From: CAG-791 sp003447895
Lineage (GTDB): Bacteria > Bacillota > Clostridia > Lachnospirales > Lachnospiraceae
Reading direction: 5' to 3'
Length of the DNA stretch: 6,344 nucleotides
Assembly (NCBI GenBank): GCA_946620035.1
Contig: CAMOMX010000119.1
Span: forward strand, 1 to 6,344
The notes under the pieces are model-generated. The model was not told where the DNA came from. It did no database searches and worked only from the letters and a program-made list of their open reading frames with translations. The position numbers were made by a program, and so were the translations under genes. Of this stretch, positions 6,297 to 6,344 are shown one piece after another; position 1 is the first letter of the stretch, and each line of letters opens with the position of its first letter.

Positions 6297-6324
6297 TTGC
6301 AGTGCAGAAAGATTGCGTTATAAT
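6297..6324 (+). promoter_or_regulatory. Candidate rightward promoter at the window end
   Basis: A perfect TATAAT (6319-6324) lies 16 bp after TTGCAG (6297-6302), a weak -35. Transcription would begin near 6331 and read a gene outside the window. The -10 is convincing, the -35 only partly so. Confidence 0.5.
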
Positions 6325-6344
6325 AGTTGATGCACAATACAATT

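Overview
The window looks like a piece of a low-redundancy carbohydrate-utilisation locus from a Firmicute, most likely a gut-type Lachnospiraceae or related Clostridia. This rests on moderate GC in the genes with AT-rich intergenic regions, strong AGGAG-type ribosome binding sites, TTG/GTG start options, cytoplasmic (signal-less) glycosidases and AraC-family one-component regulators. No database search was possible, so the taxon is an inference.

Layout: (1) 1-746, minus: the N-terminal 248 codons of a BglX-like family 3 glycoside hydrolase, cut by the window edge. (2) 747-963: a 217-bp gap with a weak hairpin and no convincing gene. (3) 964-3363, minus: a 799-residue chimera with an AraC-type regulator (cupin plus double helix-turn-helix) in front of a GH39-like beta-xylosidase domain. 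The position normally holding the general acid/base Glu of that domain reads Asp in a degraded motif, while the nucleophile Glu is kept. (4) 3364-3690: a 327-bp intergenic region with a likely bidirectional terminator and a dyad near the start of the fusion gene. (5) 3691-5232, minus: a GH35-type beta-galactosidase-like enzyme with a C-terminal DUF5597-like region. (6) 5233-5413: a divergent AT-rich control region with a perfect 20-bp palindrome and an imperfect dyad lying over candidate back-to-back promoters. (7) 5414-6247, plus: a classical AraC-family regulator. (8) 6220-6286: a nearly perfect 32-bp-arm hairpin of REP-like character that supplies the last codons and the stop of that regulator, followed by a candidate rightward promoter for a gene beyond the window.

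Together the genes suggest intracellular trimming of imported plant-glycan oligosaccharides. The GH35 enzyme would remove beta-galactosyl ends and the GH3 enzyme beta-glucosyl or beta-xylosyl ends. The divergent AraC protein probably controls the GH35 gene. The AraC-GH39 fusion probably controls the GH3 gene, itself, or both, perhaps using its glycosidase fold as a sugar sensor. Substrate and regulatory assignments are inferences. The most interesting items are the regulator-glycosidase fusion with its altered catalytic motif and the palindromic repeat captured by a coding end.
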